64,000 nt of DNA, from positions 1,140,191 through 1,204,190 of the forward strand of contig NZ_UNRA01000001.1 in the NCBI RefSeq assembly GCF_900537075.1, given 5' to 3'. The position numbers and the translations under genes are program-made. Below the pieces are notes generated by a model. It saw only the letters and a program-made list of their open reading frames with translations. It was not told the origin of the DNA and searched no databases. Every line of letters starts with the position of its first letter. Position 1 is the first letter of the stretch. This DNA comes from Tropicibacter sp. Alg240-R139 (GTDB taxonomy: Bacteria; Pseudomonadota; Alphaproteobacteria; Rhodobacterales; Rhodobacteraceae). This document shows positions 16,466 through 26,607 of the stretch, piece after piece.

Positions 16466-17538
16466 CGTCGGATCAGTCCATCTGGGCCTCGTTGCCCGTT
16501 CCGGCTTTTCTGATTGATCCAGAGGACCGGATAGCCGACTTGAATTCCGCGGGCGAAGGTTTTTTGAATGCTTCGAAGAAAGCGGTCGAGGGCACTCCGG
16601 TTTGGGACCAGATCGCTATTGATGCGCCAATCGAAGAGGCGTTTGAGCGCGCCAGAACGAATGGTACACCGCTGTTTGTCAATGACATTGACGTCGGCTC
16701 GGGCAGCCGTGCGCCGTTGCAATGCGCGCTGCAAATCGCACCGCTGGTGGGGCATCCGGGCATGATGATCATGATCATCTCGCCACGCGAACTGGCTGGG
16801 CGGATGACTCAGAACCACACGGTCAAATCAGCGGCGCAATCGGCGATTGGCATGGCCGAGATGTTGGCGCATGAGATCAAGAACCCACTGGCAGGTATCA
16901 CGGGGGCGGCGCAGCTTCTAAGCATGAACCTGAACGCCGAAGATCTTGAACTTACTGATCTAATCGTCGCCGAAAGCCGCCGGATCGTTAAGCTGCTGGA
17001 GCAGGTCGAGCAATTTGGCAATCTGAGTGCGCCAGATTTCAAACCTGTCAACATTCACGATGTTCTGGATCGCGCTCGCCGCTCGGCGCAATTGGGGTTT
17101 GGCGCGCATATGACCATCATCGAGGATTACGACCCCTCGTTGCCGATGGCCTTTGGCGATCCGGACCAACTGTTGCAGGTGGTCTTGAACCTGTTGCGCA
17201 ACGCGTCCGAGGTAGCCGACCCTCAGAGGGGTACAATTCGCCTGCGCAGCTATTTCGAACACAGTTTTCGCCTGCGCCGCTCGGACGGCACGGGCCAGTC
17301 GCTGCCCTTGCAGATCGAGATCATCGACGATGGCCCCGGCCTGCCGGACAAGATCAAGGCCGATATCTTTGATCCTTTTGTTTCGGGGCGCGAGAACGGT
17401 ACCGGGCTGGGATTGGCCTTGGTGAGCAAGATCATTTCGGACCACAACGGGTGGGTTTCGGTCACGTCTGTGCCGGGCCGCACGGTGTTCCGCCTGTCGC
17501 TGCCGCGAGTTCCGCGCGGACATATGGATAAGGAATAA
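16462..17538 (+). CDS. ntrB: Nitrogen regulation histidine kinase NtrB
   Basis: This 358-residue soluble kinase/phosphatase senses nitrogen status through PII protein and phosphorylates NtrC. A PAS domain occupies about 5-115. The phospho-accepting His137 lies in [23 protein letters not shown]-binding boxes are NLLRNASEV (N box), DDGPGLP (G1) and GTGLGLALV (G2). The start overlaps the dusB stop as ATGA, and six bases separate its stop from ntrC. No transmembrane segment is present, as expected for NtrB. Confidence 0.95.
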   Translation: MTSDQSIWASLPVPAFLIDPEDRIADLNSAGEGFLNASKKAVEGTPVWDQIAIDAPIEEAFERARTNGTPLFVNDIDVGSGSRAPLQCALQIAPLVGHPGMMIMIISPRELAGRMTQNHTVKSAAQSAIGMAEMLAHEIKNPLAGITGAAQLLSMNLNAEDLELTDLIVAESRRIVKLLEQVEQFGNLSAPDFKPVNIHDVLDRARRSAQLGFGAHMTIIEDYDPSLPMAFGDPDQLLQVVLNLLRNASEVADPQRGTIRLRSYFEHSFRLRRSDGTGQSLPLQIEIIDDGPGLPDKIKADIFDPFVSGRENGTGLGLALVSKIISDHNGWVSVTSVPGRTVFRLSLPRVPRGHMDKE

Positions 17539-17543
17539 CTGGC

Positions 17544-18911
17544 ATGGATGGCACAGTTCTGGTTGCCGATGACGACCGCACAATTCGCACAGTTTTGACG
17601 CAGGCGCTGACACGGGCAGGGTGCAAGGTGCACGCTACCAGCTCGTTGACCACGCTGATGCGTTGGGTGAGCGAGGGCAAGGGCGACGTGGTGATTTCGG
17701 ACGTGGTCATGCCGGATGGCAACGGGTTGGAAATGCTGCCCAAGATCAACCAAGACCGGCCCGGCCTTCCGGTGATCGTGATTTCCGCGCAGAACACCAT
17801 TATGACGGCAATTCAGGCGGCCGAGGCCGAAGCCTATGATTATCTGCCAAAACCCTTTGATCTGCCGGATCTGATGAAGCGGACAGCGCGGGCGTTGGAC
17901 CAAAAACGCAAGGCCCCGCAATCTGCGTCCGATGAGAGTGGCGAGCGTCCGGACGACCTGCCTTTGGTGGGTCGCACGCCGGTGATGCAGGCGCTGTACC
18001 GTCTGGTGGCCAAGGTGATGAACACCGACCTGCCTGTGATGATTTCTGGTGAAAGTGGAACCGGCAAATCATTGATCGCGCGTGCTATTCATGATTTTTC
18101 CGACCGGCGCACATTGCCATTTGTTACCGTGACTGGGGCTGATCTGCAAAATCTTGAGGGGCCCGTTCGGGTGCTGGCGAGGGTCAAGGGCGGCACGTTG
18201 CTGATTGATGAAATCACCGACATAGACGAAGAGATTCAGGCTCGCATCGTGCGCATGATGGATGCACCGGGTGATCATGTCCCGCGCTTCATGGCCACCA
18301 GCCAGGGCGATTTATCCAAGGCCATGGAACAGGGGCGCGTGCGTCAGGATCTGTATTATCGCCTGTGCGGCGCACCGATTCATGTGCCCGCTTTACGCGA
18401 GCGCGTCGACGATATTCCGCTGCTGACAGAGCACTTCCTGGCCCGCGCTGAACGGGACGGTGCACCGAAACGCTGGCTCAGCGACGACGCCAAGGAGCTG
18501 TTTCGCGTCTACAGCTGGCCCGGCAATGTACGGCAGTTGGAACATGCCGTGCGCCGCCTGGGTTTGACCAGCCGGGCAATAGAGATTTCACGCACAGAAG
18601 TGGAGCTGGTCCTGGGCAGCCAGCCCGAGGTTGAGCCTGTTCTGGGTGGCGGTGATCATGAAAAACTCTCGGCTTCAGTCGAACGGCATCTGCGGCGCTA
18701 TTTTGATCTGCACGGGGACATGTTACCTCCGCCGGGTCTATATCAGCGGATCCTGCGCGAGATTGAGGCACCTCTGATCGAAATTGCCCTCGATGCCACT
18801 GGTGGAAATCAGGCGAAATGCGCCGATCTGCTGGGGATCAATCGAAATACGCTGCGGAAAAAGATCACGGATCTGGATATTCAGGTGACACGGCGCCGCA
18901 AACTGATGTAA
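17544..18911 (+). CDS. ntrC: Nitrogen response regulator NtrC lacking the GAFTGA loop
   Basis: This is a 455-residue response regulator. The receiver domain (1-120) has phospho-acceptor Asp53 ([10 protein letters not shown]). The AAA+ domain (about 140-365) has Walker A GESGTGKS (169-176) and Walker B TLLIDEI (218-224). The Fis-type helix-turn-helix is C-terminal ([22 protein letters not shown]). The L1 loop motif GAFTGA, which contacts sigma-54, is absent: the segment between 198 and 216 reads [17 protein letters not shown]. Rhodobacter capsulatus NtrC is known to lack this loop and to activate sigma-70 RNA polymerase, and the same is expected here. Confidence 0.95.
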   Translation: MDGTVLVADDDRTIRTVLTQALTRAGCKVHATSSLTTLMRWVSEGKGDVVISDVVMPDGNGLEMLPKINQDRPGLPVIVISAQNTIMTAIQAAEAEAYDYLPKPFDLPDLMKRTARALDQKRKAPQSASDESGERPDDLPLVGRTPVMQALYRLVAKVMNTDLPVMISGESGTGKSLIARAIHDFSDRRTLPFVTVTGADLQNLEGPVRVLARVKGGTLLIDEITDIDEEIQARIVRMMDAPGDHVPRFMATSQGDLSKAMEQGRVRQDLYYRLCGAPIHVPALRERVDDIPLLTEHFLARAERDGAPKRWLSDDAKELFRVYSWPGNVRQLEHAVRRLGLTSRAIEISRTEVELVLGSQPEVEPVLGGGDHEKLSASVERHLRRYFDLHGDMLPPPGLYQRILREIEAPLIEIALDATGGNQAKCADLLGINRNTLRKKITDLDIQVTRRRKLM

Positions 18912-19010
18912 TATCGCCACACAAACCGTGTCATCTGGGTTATGACCTAGGATAGATCACGAAATATGGCGGTTCGTTGCGCAAGCAACACATCAGTATG
19001 AGGGCAGCAG

Positions 19011-21299
19011 GTGGCAACGCGGTCACAGAACGGGCCAATCTTTTCGATTAGCCGGTGGCGAAAAACCCGAAAAGCCCGCAATTTGGGGACCTTGGGCCTT
19101 GTGGTTCTGGGCCCTTTTCTGACGCTTGCAACCTATCTGGCGATCGGCCCGTTTGATCAGGGCGCATCGTCAATGGCGCTGCGACTCATCCTGCTCGCGG
19201 ATCTCGTCTATATTCTCGTTCTTGCGGCCTTGGTATTGGGGCAGGTGGGTCGGTTGATTGCGGCGCGCCGGGCCAAATCGGCGGGTTCCCGCCTGCACTT
19301 GCGCCTGATCGGTGTGTTTGCCCTGCTGGCGCTGATTCCGGCGGTGACGGTGGCGATTTTCGCAGGCCTGACCCTGAATGTCGGTCTTGAGGGGTGGTTT
19401 TCGGATCGGGTGCGCGCTGTGGTGGGGTCATCCCTGACTGCGGCTGAGGCGTATGAGAACGAGCAGCGGGTGGACCTGTCCGAGGATGCATTGGCTTTAG
19501 CCCAGTTTCTGGACCAAAGCCGGGGCGTGAATTTCTTTATTAACGATGCCGAGTTTCGGCAGTTGTTGGCGCAAGGACAATCGCAGATCCAACGGGGACT
19601 GCGCGAGGCTTATGTGATTGACGGAACCGGGGAAATCCTTTTTCGCGGTGACCGTTCCTATCTGTTTGATTTCGAGCGTCCACGCCCGGAACAAATTGCC
19701 GAGGCGCAGAAAAGCAGATTGTTGATCATACAGGATTGGGACAACAACGAGTTTCGCGCTCTGGTGCCTTTGAACGCTTTCCTGGATCGCTATCTTTATG
19801 TCAGCCGCGAAGTGGACGGACAGCTGTTAAACCTTTTGGACGACACAAAGGAAACGGCGAAGTTTTACCAACAGCTGGAAAGCGAACGGGGCCGCGTCTT
19901 GTTCCAATTTGGCTTGCTGTATCTGGGGTTTGCCGTGATCTTGCTGCTAGCGGCCGTTTGGTTGGGCCTTTGGTTTGCCGAACGTCTGTCGCGTCCAGTT
20001 GGGCGTCTAACCACCGCGGCTCAGCGCGTGGGCGGCGGTGATCTGGCAGTACAGGTGGTCGATGATGGCGGTGATGACGAAATTGCCATGTTGGGCCGCT
20101 ATTTCAACCAAATGACGCGACAGCTGAAGGGGCAGCGTGATGCTCTGCTGGAAAACACCCGACAGATTGAACAGCGACGGCGGCTTTTTGATTCTGTCCT
20201 GTCTTCGGTGACATCCGGCGTTGTCGGGCTTGATCCAGATGGGCGCGTGACATTTGTAAACCGATCCGCAGAGCGCCTGTTGGATTGGTCGGGCGGTGAA
20301 CAGAGCCTTGCCCTTGGTATTGCTGTACCGGAATTCGTACCGTTGTTTGAAACGATGCAGTCTACGGGGGCCGAGACGGTACAAGGCGAGATCAAGGTGA
20401 CCCGAAAGGGGAGACTGGAGAACCTGTTGGTCCGCATGTCGACTCGACGGGGTGAGGATGGTGGGCTCGAAGGCTACGTGGTGGCCTTTGATGACGTGAC
20501 CGATCTGGTCAGCGCGCAACGGCTGGCGGCCTGGGGTGACGTTGCGCGCCGGATTGCCCATGAGATCAAAAACCCTCTTACACCTATTCAGCTAAGTGCT
20601 GAGCGAATTAAGCGCAAATTCTCACGCGCATTGCCTGAGGAAGATTCTGAAAAGCTCAACGCTATGACAGATGTGATCGTGCGTCAGACCAACGATCTGC
20701 GCCGCATTGTCGATGAGTTTTCGAAATTCGCCCGCATGCCTGAACCTGACCGCCGAGCCGAGGATCTGACGCAGCTAGTACGTGATGCGGTGCTGTTGCA
20801 GCAAACCGGGCAGCCCGATCTGCGCATAGTGTCCGATGTGCCAGACGATCCGATCATGACGGATGTGGACGCAACGATGATGTCGCAGGCGCTGACTAAT
20901 TTGATCAAGAACGCCGGCGAGGCCGTTGAAACGCTCAAGAAAAAAGGCGCACCAGATAATCTGGCGCCGCAGATCCAAGTAAGCCTGAGCGACAGTAACG
21001 CCGGGATCATCATTACAATTGCCGACAATGGCATCGGCCTGCCCGAAGATCGGGCACGGCTGTTCGAGCCTTATGTCACAACGCGGGACGAAGGGACGGG
21101 CCTGGGCTTGCCCATTGTCAAAAAGATCATCGAGGAACACGGCGGCACCCTCGTGCTTGAGGATGCACCTGTCTTTGACGGGCAGGACCATTTTGGCGCG
21201 ATGGCTGTGATCCGACTGTTGCGGGACGATCCGCAGAAATCCAAGGCGCCGACTGAACAGGCGACAAAAACACTAGTGAAAGCAGGACAATATGAGTGA
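19011..21299 (+). CDS. ntrY: Membrane sensor kinase NtrY
   Basis: This is a 762-residue inner-membrane histidine kinase. Three N-terminal helices (about 26-48, 57-78, 99-122) precede an extracytoplasmic domain (about 123-296). A fourth helix (297-321), a HAMP domain (322-376), a PAS domain (about 385-500) and the kinase core follow. His517 lies in [20 protein letters not shown]; the N, G1 and G2 boxes are NLIKNAGEAV, DNGIGLP and GTGLGLPIV. NtrY pairs with NtrX and has been linked to nitrogen, redox and envelope control. The start is GTG 19011 with AGGG upstream. It overlaps ntrX by eight bases. Confidence 0.95.
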   Translation: MATRSQNGPIFSISRWRKTRKARNLGTLGLVVLGPFLTLATYLAIGPFDQGASSMALRLILLADLVYILVLAALVLGQVGRLIAARRAKSAGSRLHLRLIGVFALLALIPAVTVAIFAGLTLNVGLEGWFSDRVRAVVGSSLTAAEAYENEQRVDLSEDALALAQFLDQSRGVNFFINDAEFRQLLAQGQSQIQRGLREAYVIDGTGEILFRGDRSYLFDFERPRPEQIAEAQKSRLLIIQDWDNNEFRALVPLNAFLDRYLYVSREVDGQLLNLLDDTKETAKFYQQLESERGRVLFQFGLLYLGFAVILLLAAVWLGLWFAERLSRPVGRLTTAAQRVGGGDLAVQVVDDGGDDEIAMLGRYFNQMTRQLKGQRDALLENTRQIEQRRRLFDSVLSSVTSGVVGLDPDGRVTFVNRSAERLLDWSGGEQSLALGIAVPEFVPLFETMQSTGAETVQGEIKVTRKGRLENLLVRMSTRRGEDGGLEGYVVAFDDVTDLVSAQRLAAWGDVARRIAHEIKNPLTPIQLSAERIKRKFSRALPEEDSEKLNAMTDVIVRQTNDLRRIVDEFSKFARMPEPDRRAEDLTQLVRDAVLLQQTGQPDLRIVSDVPDDPIMTDVDATMMSQALTNLIKNAGEAVETLKKKGAPDNLAPQIQVSLSDSNAGIIITIADNGIGLPEDRARLFEPYVTTRDEGTGLGLPIVKKIIEEHGGTLVLEDAPVFDGQDHFGAMAVIRLLRDDPQKSKAPTEQATKTLVKAGQYE

Positions 21300-22722
21300 T
21301 ATTCTGATCGTTGACGACGAACGCGATATTCGCGAACTGGTGTCCGACATTTTGGAGGACGAAGGGTTCTCGACACGGCTCGCTGGCAATTCCGATGACT
21401 GCATGGCCGAAATAAATGCGGAACCTCCGGGGCTGCTCATTCTGGACATATGGCTGAAAGACAGCCGCATGGACGGTATCGACATCCTCAAGGCGGTGAA
21501 ACGGGATAATCCGGATGTGCCCGTGGTGATCATTTCAGGTCATGGCAATATCGAGATCGCGGTCGCGGCGATCAAGCAAGGCGCCTATGACTTCATCGAG
21601 AAGCCATTTAACATCGACCAGCTTATGGTGGTGATCCGCCGCGCGATGGAGGCGTCGCGCCTGCGTCGTGAAAACAGTGCGCTGAAGCGGCGCGAGGTGA
21701 CCAGTTCGGATATGATCGGCAGTTCCGCCGCTTATCGAACGATGGTAGGGCAGCTGGACAAAGTCACAAAATCCAATGGCCGCGTCATGCTGAAAGGCCC
21801 CGCTGGGGCGGGCAAGGAAATCGCCGCGCGCTATATTCATGCCCATTCCAACCGCGCCAACGCGCCGTTTGTAACGGTAAACTGCGCAGGGATCGAACCC
21901 GAACGCGTTGAAGAAGTGCTGTTTGGCCGCGAGTCTACCGAACGCGGTGTGGAATCAGGGCTGCTGGAACAGGCCCATGGCGGTGTGGTCTATTTCGACG
22001 AGGTTGCGGATATGCCACTGGGCACGCAGTCGAAAATACTTCGGGTGCTTGTCGATCAACAGTTCCAGCGTGTCGGCGGCAGCGATAAGGTGCGCGTCGA
22101 TCTGCGGGTGATTTCGTCCACCAACAAGGATCTGGACACTGAAATCCGCGCCGATCGGTTCCGTGAAGAGCTGTATCACCGTTTGAACGTGGTGCCGATT
22201 GCCGTGCCCTCGCTGGAAGAACGCCGCGAGGATATACCGGTTCTGGCGGATCACTTTATCGAGGTCTGTAACTCGACCCAAGGTCTGCCACAGCGTGACC
22301 TCAGCGACGAAGCGGTGGCGTTGATGCAGACGATGCAATGGCCCGGCAACGTGCGCCAACTCAAAAACCTGGTCGAGCGGGTTTTGATCCTGGGTGACAG
22401 CAACGGCCCGATTGAGGCGCGCGAACTTCCCAGCGAGGAAGAAAAGCAGAGCGACGATGGCCGTGTGGTGCTTTCGGGTGCGTTGGCGACCCTGCCGCTG
22501 CGCGAGGCGCGCGAAGCATTCGAACGGGAATACCTGCTGACTCAGATCAATCGGTTTGGCGGCAATATCAGTCGCACCGCGAGCTTTGTTGGCATGGAAC
22601 GCAGCGCACTGCATCGCAAGCTCAAATCACTGGGGGTTGTAACCTCGACCAAGGCAGGTGCCCGAGTTGCCCACGTAGATGATGACGCAACAGAAACAGA
22701 AGCAACCGAGGCCGCCGAATAA
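21292..22722 (+). CDS. ntrX: Response regulator NtrX lacking a canonical GAFTGA motif
   Basis: This is a 476-residue response regulator. The receiver has Asp52 (LLILDIWLKDS). The AAA+ domain has Walker A GPAGAGKE (169-176) and Walker B VVYFDEV (232-238). The helix-turn-helix lies in NISRTASFVGMERSALHRKL. Between EEVLFGRES (207-215) and GLLEQAHGG (223-231), where sigma-54 activators carry GAFTGA, only about seven residues without the motif are found. Direct sigma-54 activation is therefore unlikely. The C-terminal tail (about 450-476) is acidic and Thr/Glu-rich. It ends 9 bp before a convergent lipoprotein gene. Confidence 0.94.
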   Translation: MSDILIVDDERDIRELVSDILEDEGFSTRLAGNSDDCMAEINAEPPGLLILDIWLKDSRMDGIDILKAVKRDNPDVPVVIISGHGNIEIAVAAIKQGAYDFIEKPFNIDQLMVVIRRAMEASRLRRENSALKRREVTSSDMIGSSAAYRTMVGQLDKVTKSNGRVMLKGPAGAGKEIAARYIHAHSNRANAPFVTVNCAGIEPERVEEVLFGRESTERGVESGLLEQAHGGVVYFDEVADMPLGTQSKILRVLVDQQFQRVGGSDKVRVDLRVISSTNKDLDTEIRADRFREELYHRLNVVPIAVPSLEERREDIPVLADHFIEVCNSTQGLPQRDLSDEAVALMQTMQWPGNVRQLKNLVERVLILGDSNGPIEARELPSEEEKQSDDGRVVLSGALATLPLREAREAFEREYLLTQINRFGGNISRTASFVGMERSALHRKLKSLGVVTSTKAGARVAHVDDDATETEATEAAE

Positions 22723-22731
22723 TCGGCGGTT

Positions 22732-23220
22732 TCACCCTTGCTTGCTGGCAATGGTTGGCGTGATGATTTGGAACGATCCGTCTTCGAATTTGACGAAACA
22801 TGAAGCAGACGACAGCGGCGGCAATTTGGTTGTGCGCTGTTGTGGGACTTGCGATTTCACATTCTGCTTGCACGGTTCCAGCGTAACCGGCTGATAGCCC
22901 CGGCGCGCCATGCACTGCGCTTCGACCTGACCGCGCAGACCTGCGTTTGCGTCTACGGTGTAGATGCGACCAGGCTCCCAATATCCGGGCGTTTGATAGC
23001 ACTGTCCGGCAGAATTACAGATGGTTCGACCCGGAAAGAAGATGGGCGGGCTTTGCCGTACCTGATTGGCCACCGGAGCATCCTTGAGCGCTGCCACCTG
23101 GCAGTCGATCGTGTCGGACTGCATCCGAGACACAGATGCCCCCTCGCGATAATAGATCGACAAGGAACTGCAGGCTGCCAATGGCACGGACAAAACAATC
23201 AGGCGAAACAACATCTTCAT
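22732..23220 (-). CDS. Small lipoprotein of unknown function
   Basis: This is a 162-residue protein. Residues 1-16 form a lipoprotein signal ending in the lipobox LAAC (cysteine at about 17). The mature part contains the paired cysteine block RTICNSAGQCYQTPGYWEPG and further cysteines near the C-terminus, so disulfide bonds in the periplasm are likely. I do not recognise a named domain. The ATG at 23220 was chosen because it begins the signal peptide. It is convergent with ntrX (9-bp gap) and divergent from trkA. Confidence 0.7.
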   Translation of the reverse strand: MKMLFRLIVLSVPLAACSSLSIYYREGASVSRMQSDTIDCQVAALKDAPVANQVRQSPPIFFPGRTICNSAGQCYQTPGYWEPGRIYTVDANAGLRGQVEAQCMARRGYQPVTLEPCKQNVKSQVPQQRTTKLPPLSSASCFVKFEDGSFQIITPTIASKQG

Positions 23221-23318
23221 GGTCGCATTCTGCCCCAAGTTGCGCAAAGTGACAATTGAATTGACCCTCATCCGGCCATCTGTCATTCAAAAACACCAGA
23301 CATCCAGAGGTCAGGGAC

Positions 23319-24695
23319 ATGAAGGTCATAATTTGCGGTGCTGGTCAGGTTGGCTGGCAGATCGCGCGTCACCTGTCGGGCGAACTGAATGACGTCACGG
23401 TCGTGGACAGCAATCCTGACCTTGTTCGGCGTGCCACTGATACGCTTGATGTTCAGGGGATTGCCGGGTTTGCAAGCTATCCGGACGTGCTTGACCGGGC
23501 AGGGGCACGGGATGCGGACATGATTATTGCGGCTACCCATTCAGACGAGGTGAACATGGTCACCTGTCAGGTGGCGCATTCGGTCTTTGGCATCCAGCGC
23601 AAGATCGCCCGCCTGCGTTCGCAAAGCTATCTGACGGCAATCTATTCAGACCTCTATCGCCGCGATCACCTGCCCATCGACGTGGTCATCAGCCCCGAGC
23701 GCGAGGTCGCCGCCGCTGCCATGCGTCGGCTGTCAGCACCTGCTGCCTTTGACACCGAAACCTTCATGAACGGACAGGCGCAGTTGCTGGGCATCGTGAT
23801 CCACGACGATTGCCCGATCATCAATACGCCGTTGCGGCAGTTAACAGATTTGTTCTCGACCCTGCGGGCCATCGTTGTCGGGGTGCGCCGCGAGGGAACT
23901 TTGTTTGCGCCCGAACCGGGGGATCAGCTGTTTGTCGGCGATCATTGCTATGTTTTCTCTCACGTCGAAGATGTCACTCGGACGATGGACGTCTTTGGTA
24001 AAACGCAGAAAAAGCAGGACCGTGTTGTCATTGTCGGTGGCGGCAACGTAGGGCTTGAAGTGGCCAAGACGCTTGAAGAGCAAGAGCAGCGAATTCGGTC
24101 TAAAGTGATCGAACGGGACCGCGCCTCAGCGGAACGCGCGGCCGAAGAGTTGGAGCGGACCATTGTCCTGAACGGCGACGGTCTTGATGCAGCATTGCTG
24201 AAAGAGGCGGGGATCGAACGGGCGGATGCCATGCTGGCAGTGACCGATGACGACAAGACCAACATGCTGGCCGCGGTGCGCGCAAAAGCCGAAGGCTGCC
24301 CACTGGCGATTGCCCTGATCAACGACCCGACGCTTGTGCCGTTGATGCAGCCTATGGGGATAGATGCCTATATTAACCCGCGCGCAACCACAGTCAGCTC
24401 GATCCTGCGCCACATTCGCCATGGTCGTGTGCGGCAGGTCTATTCCATCGGCGACGCCGAGGCCGAAGTGATCGAAGCCGAGGTGCTGTCTACCTCTCCC
24501 ATGGCGGGCGTCCGACTGCGCGACATCGACTTCCCTGAAGGTGTGCTTGTGGGTGCTATACGCAAAGGCGATGACGTGGTGCGTCCAACTGGTGGAATGC
24601 GGATTGAAGAGGGGGATGTGATCGCAATCTTCTCGATGGCGGATGATGTGCCCGAGGTCGAGCGGCTTATGCAGGTCTCGATCGACTTTTTCTGA
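23319..24695 (+). CDS. trkA: Trk potassium uptake regulatory subunit TrkA
   Basis: This 458-residue cytosolic protein binds NAD(H) and gates the TrkH potassium channel. It has two tandem RCK units. The first begins with the Rossmann motif CGAGQVGW (6-13), the second with VIVGGGNVGLEVAKTLE at about 230. Each is followed by a TrkA-C domain. Its stop codon shares one base with the trkH start (TGATG), so the two subunits are coupled. The link from ntrYX to trkA is conserved in alphaproteobacteria. Confidence 0.96.
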   Translation: MKVIICGAGQVGWQIARHLSGELNDVTVVDSNPDLVRRATDTLDVQGIAGFASYPDVLDRAGARDADMIIAATHSDEVNMVTCQVAHSVFGIQRKIARLRSQSYLTAIYSDLYRRDHLPIDVVISPEREVAAAAMRRLSAPAAFDTETFMNGQAQLLGIVIHDDCPIINTPLRQLTDLFSTLRAIVVGVRREGTLFAPEPGDQLFVGDHCYVFSHVEDVTRTMDVFGKTQKKQDRVVIVGGGNVGLEVAKTLEEQEQRIRSKVIERDRASAERAAEELERTIVLNGDGLDAALLKEAGIERADAMLAVTDDDKTNMLAAVRAKAEGCPLAIALINDPTLVPLMQPMGIDAYINPRATTVSSILRHIRHGRVRQVYSIGDAEAEVIEAEVLSTSPMAGVRLRDIDFPEGVLVGAIRKGDDVVRPTGGMRIEEGDVIAIFSMADDVPEVERLMQVSIDFF

Positions 24696-26233
24696 TGCAA
24701 CGGGTTCAACAAACACAGGTTCGATTACTGCGGCGCTTGCCGCTGTTTCTGCTGATCTGGGGGTTTGCTTCACTGTCGATGTGGATCCCGGCGGGCTATG
24801 CGCTTTTTCTGGACGACCACCCCGTATCGCGGTCGTTTTTCTATTCCGGTATTCTGGGTCTCTTTGGCGTTGGGATGGTCGCCATTGCAGTCAGCGGCCA
24901 CACCCCCAAGCGTGGCGCCTTGGGTCAGCTGTTGGTGTTGTTGGCGACATTCGCAATCCTGCCTGTGTTCCTGGCCATCCCGTTCCATGACGCTTTGCAA
25001 ACGACCAGCTTTCTAAACGCCTACTTCGACATGGTCAGCGCCATTACCACAACTGGCGCGGATCTGTTCAACGATCCGGGCCGATTGGCCGCGCCACTGC
25101 ACCTATGGCGGGCGCAAGTGGGCTGGATCGGTGGTTTGATGATGTGGATCGCCGCTTCGGCGATTCTGGCGCCTTTGTCACTTGGCGGGTTCGAGGTGAC
25201 CGCGCGCGGACAGCCTGGCCGCACAGTGTCGGGCTTCAACCAGGCTGAGCTGAGCGATCCACGCGGGCGGCTGATCCGGATCACCCGCACGCTTGCGCCG
25301 ATCTATGCCGGTTTGACCTTGGTGATGACGATCCTGCTGATGATCGCAGGTGAACAGGGGCTGACAGCCATCTGTCACGCCATGTCGGTCATGGCGACTT
25401 CGGGCATTTCTCCAGTCGGCGGCATCGGCGGGTCGACCGCGGGATTGACGGGCGAGGCGATCCTGTTTCTGTTCATGTTCTTCGCGCTCTCTCGCCTGAC
25501 ATTCTCGGCTGATACAGCCAATCAGGGTTATGCGCGACTGGATAAAGATCCTGAGTTTCGCATTGGTCTGATGATCGTCATCGGCGTGCCGGTCTTGCTG
25601 TTCCTGCGCCATTGGCTGGCAGCTTATGACGTGGACATGGTTGGCGATCCTCTGCTGGCGCTGCGTTCGCTTTGGGGGGGGATGTTCACGGTGCTTTCGT
25701 TCCTGACCACTACCGGCTTTGAAAGTTCGGATTGGGAAGAGGCGCGCACCTGGTCCGGCCTGGGCACACCCGGTTTGATCTTGATGGGGCTTGCCTTAAT
25801 CGGAGGAGGTGTGGCCACCACGGCAGGCGGCGTAAAACTGCTGCGGGTTTTTGCGCTCTACCTAAATGGTCTACGCGAGATGGAGCGGCTGGTGCACCCA
25901 TCCTCAGTCAGTGGCGAGGGGGGCGGTAGCCGGCGCATTCAAAAGGACGGGGCGTTCATTGCCTGGATATTCTTCATGCTCTTTGCCTTGTCGCTGGCCA
26001 CGGTTGCGGTGGTTTTGGCGGCACTGGGGTCCAGTTTCGAAGAGTCGTTGGTCCTGAGCATCGCAGCGCTTTCGACCACAGGGCCGTTGATCAACTTTGC
26101 AGCCGAGACACCCATTCGGATCGCCGAGTTGGGCAGCGCATCCAAAATTGTTCTGTGTTTTGCTATGGTTCTGGGGCGTCTGGAAACTTTGGCGATCATC
26201 GCTTTGCTGACACCGTCGCTTTGGCGAAATTAA
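24695..26233 (+). CDS. trkH: Trk potassium uptake channel subunit TrkH
   Basis: This 512-residue inner-membrane protein has about ten helices and four pore loops of the Trk/Ktr type. Pore-loop segments appear as FDMVSAITTTGADLF, CHAMSVMATSGISPVGG, FTVLSFLTTTGFESSDW and SIAALSTTGPLIN; the filter glycine follows Thr-Thr or Thr-Ser in each. It forms the potassium pathway with TrkA. The start overlaps the trkA stop by one base. Confidence 0.95.
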   Translation: MQRVQQTQVRLLRRLPLFLLIWGFASLSMWIPAGYALFLDDHPVSRSFFYSGILGLFGVGMVAIAVSGHTPKRGALGQLLVLLATFAILPVFLAIPFHDALQTTSFLNAYFDMVSAITTTGADLFNDPGRLAAPLHLWRAQVGWIGGLMMWIAASAILAPLSLGGFEVTARGQPGRTVSGFNQAELSDPRGRLIRITRTLAPIYAGLTLVMTILLMIAGEQGLTAICHAMSVMATSGISPVGGIGGSTAGLTGEAILFLFMFFALSRLTFSADTANQGYARLDKDPEFRIGLMIVIGVPVLLFLRHWLAAYDVDMVGDPLLALRSLWGGMFTVLSFLTTTGFESSDWEEARTWSGLGTPGLILMGLALIGGGVATTAGGVKLLRVFALYLNGLREMERLVHPSSVSGEGGGSRRIQKDGAFIAWIFFMLFALSLATVAVVLAALGSSFEESLVLSIAALSTTGPLINFAAETPIRIAELGSASKIVLCFAMVLGRLETLAIIALLTPSLWRN

Positions 26234-26367
26234 GCATTTTTGGTTAACGTTAGGTCAGTCAGGTGCTTTTTATGGCTGGAATCTCAGTACACCTCACTCC
26301 ATACTCCAATCGGAGGGACGTACTGGTCCGCAGTGCGTAGCAAGAACAAAGGCGAGAATTTAATAAA

Positions 26368-26607
26368 ATGGCTTCGGACAGACAGAATCTTCAGGATGCA
26401 TTCCTGAATCATGTGCGGAAAACCAAAGTTCCGGTAACTATTTTTCTGATCAACGGTGTGAAATTGCAGGGTGTCATCACCTGGTTCGACAACTTTTGCG
26501 TGCTGCTGCGCCGCGACGGACAGTCGCAGCTGGTCTACAAGCATGCGATCTCGACCATCATGCCGTCCCAGCCGATCAGCTTGTATGAGGGCGAAGACGC
26601 CTCTTGA
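26368..26607 (+). CDS. hfq: RNA chaperone Hfq
   Basis: This 79-residue Sm-like protein forms a hexameric ring that binds small RNAs and mRNAs. The Sm1 motif ([26 protein letters not shown]) and the Sm2 motif ([10 protein letters not shown]) are intact. The short C-terminal tail after about 70 is normal for alphaproteobacteria. It has its own 134-bp upstream region after trkH. hflX follows with a one-base overlap, the usual hfq-hflX arrangement. Confidence 0.97.
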
